Shown here piece after piece: positions 62,375 through 64,000 of a DNA stretch of 64,000 nt. Location of the stretch: contig KB295903.1 in NCBI GenBank assembly GCA_000328365.1, positions 177,135-241,134 of the forward strand. The letters are read 5' to 3'. The notes beneath the pieces were generated by a model. The model made no database searches. It saw only the letters and a program-made list of their open reading frames with translations, and had not been told where the DNA came from. The stretch comes from Capitella teleta. Its lineage: Eukaryota > Annelida > Polychaeta > Capitellidae. The translations under genes were made by a program, and so were the position numbers. Numbering within the stretch: the stretch's first letter is position 1; each line of letters starts with the position of its first letter.

Positions 62375-62889
62375 GTATTTTTTGTGTCTTTATAAATACC
62401 GGAAATCAGTACGGCATTTCATTACTTGGGGTAAAAACTAGCTATATTTAAAATTTTGACAGAAATTTTTTTTTTATTCAGATTGTAAAGATATTTTTAT
62501 TGTTTGTTGACTATAAACATGAATATCTGCAAATCACGCCAACCAACTATTCATATTTGTGCTTTTTTTTTTTTTTTCTCTTTCCACTTCTCTATGTAAA
62601 TGCCAGAAAAATATGCATGACACTTTATTCATATTGCCTGGTCTGGTATGCTATCAATTGGAACGTGTATAACCCTACCATGTAATGAAGCACGGTATCT
62701 CACACTTATATCAGTCACTCTTGAAATCAAGATTCCATTCAATGTGCTCTGTATGTCAAATTGTCAATCATGTGGATGATGTGGTTTCACTTCAGAAAGT
62801 CAAACCCCATTCAGCCGATTCATGTAATTTCAATGCTTTATATTTATATTATACGCTAGATTTCTCTCTCACAGAACAACGACGAGGCA

Positions 62890-62972
62890 TTCTATGGGGT
62901 TTTGTTGAGCTTTTCTCGTATAGAAAGCTCACGGTGATCGATGCTATCGAAAGCCTTCGTGAAATCTAACTT
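62890..62972 (-). mobile_element. LINE reverse transcriptase fragment
   Basis: The minus strand reads LDFTKAFDSIDHREL at 62970-62926, reverse transcriptase motif A of non-LTR retrotransposons, then IREKLNKTP and a stop. Nothing further of the enzyme is readable on either side, so this is a short relic. Confidence 0.65.
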
Positions 62973-62974
62973 CA

Positions 62975-64000
62975 AATTCCGTTATCACTGTATCATTTTT
63001 GTTGATACCTTATCGAATATTCCTCGTGATCTTTAATAACAAATCAATAATTTTTATCGATGGACATAACCTCTTGACCTCTGTCCGCGATTTCGTCGAT
63101 TTCGTCCGTAATCGGAAATTAGCCTGAACTGATACTTTGACCTGCCTTGATGGCTATTTTTTCCCCAGCAGACATCACGGCCAATTGAGTGTGTCACTTT
63201 TTGAAGTGTTTCACTGCCTGGCTGTCGTTTTAAATTGTATATCACATCGGAAACATGAGCTGTAAGCTTTCAGGTCGTCTTGCCTTGTCGTTTTTCGGTA
63301 CTAACAAACAGATTTATAGCCGTGTAGCCACAATGTATACGCACTACACAAGTGTATACAATGTATTGTGTAAGCGGTCGGTTAATGCAGGAATATTCCA
63401 AGCAGGTTAAAACCCACTCATTTTTTTTTTTTTCATTTTTGCTCCAAAGGGTTTCTTTTGTGGCGAAAATATTAATATGAACCTTATACAAGTTAATGGG
63501 TAGAAAAATCTACCAGGTTTGAACTAATGAAAACTTAAGAGTTTCACTCGGGAGATTGAAGGGGAAATGGAATTCTCAGTCTAGACATATAAATGTTCAC
63601 AGACTATGAATAGAATCGACCAAGGCCTTCCTTTGAGCAACACCTCTCCCGTTGGGATCACGATCGACCCCATCATTACGAATGGCTACACCACTCAAAG
63701 GGTTTCCTATCACATGGCTTCGGTCATCGCTTAATGCCTTCGTGTGTCGTGGTCAGCTGTGCTCGCATTTTGAGAGCATTCCTCGCCGTCCACTGCCCCT
63801 CTCCCGCCCTCTAATTATCGCCCACCTGTTTCCCCCATACCTGAATTATAGAACTCTGCTTCGGGGTGTTTTTCAAGTCGAATGTTTGCATAATTATATA
63901 GAAGGATATCGCTAGATTTTTTTTTCTTTCTCTTTTGTGTACGTTTCGGTTATTTTCTCAATTTTTTTTTTTTTTTTTTTTTTGGCTCTCCCCTGTGTGT
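62975..64000. other. Right end without recognised genes
   Basis: Non-coding to the eye: T-runs at 63420-63433, 63919-63929 and 63962-63983, and short frames without family character. It may be intron of the candidate plus-strand gene. Confidence 0.45.

Overview
The window looks like invertebrate animal DNA. It is AT-rich, genes are split into short exons by GT-AG introns (many of 50-150 bases, a few near 3 kb), it carries decayed non-LTR retrotransposons and long (ATT)n tracts, and the recognisable proteins are animal families: a GABA-B-type receptor, an aquaporin-11-type channel, a cholinesterase, a FAM185A-like protein and WASH. The density of small-intron genes would suit an early-branching animal or a marine invertebrate, but I cannot fix the phylum. 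All splice models were built by hand: every junction keeps the reading frame, but none has been tested against RNA or a database.

Layout, left to right. A 15-exon class C (GABA-B-like) receptor runs on the minus strand from 10390 to 2691. From about 11.6 to 16.0 kb lies a probable DNA mobile element: imperfect inverted repeats of about 410 bases (11608-12021 and 15585-15993) enclose a decayed gene ending in a tesmin/TSO1-like CXC cysteine domain. LINE debris fills 16.9-18.9 kb. An aquaporin-11-type gene (plus, 19081-20456) faces a complete cholinesterase gene (minus, 28227-24668) that encodes a type II membrane protein with an intact catalytic triad. The stretch from 28.2 to 35.5 kb has no gene I recognise. 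A FAM185A-like gene (minus, 42366-35563, 8 exons) and a WASH complex subunit 1 gene (minus, 46250-44662, 4 coding exons) follow. A coiled-coil gene of unknown identity starts on the plus strand at 48043. From about 49.4 kb to the end there is almost no coding signal; plus-strand T-runs dominate and two candidate first exons (58549, 62211) suggest introns or upstream DNA of a plus-strand gene running off the window.

Two signals go beyond ordinary genes. One is the inverted-repeat element carrying the CXC gene, whose family I know as widespread uncharacterised animal proteins. The other is a 13-base word, AATCATAACGCAC. Its core decamers recur far above chance, sit about 90-125 bases upstream of two gene starts, and form a four-copy cluster at 57.1 kb, which suggests a transcription factor site. 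The genes look like unrelated cellular functions (signalling, water/solute transport, ester hydrolysis, probably mitochondrial, endosomal actin) rather than one pathway. No retrovirus, LTR element or Polinton copy was recognised with confidence.
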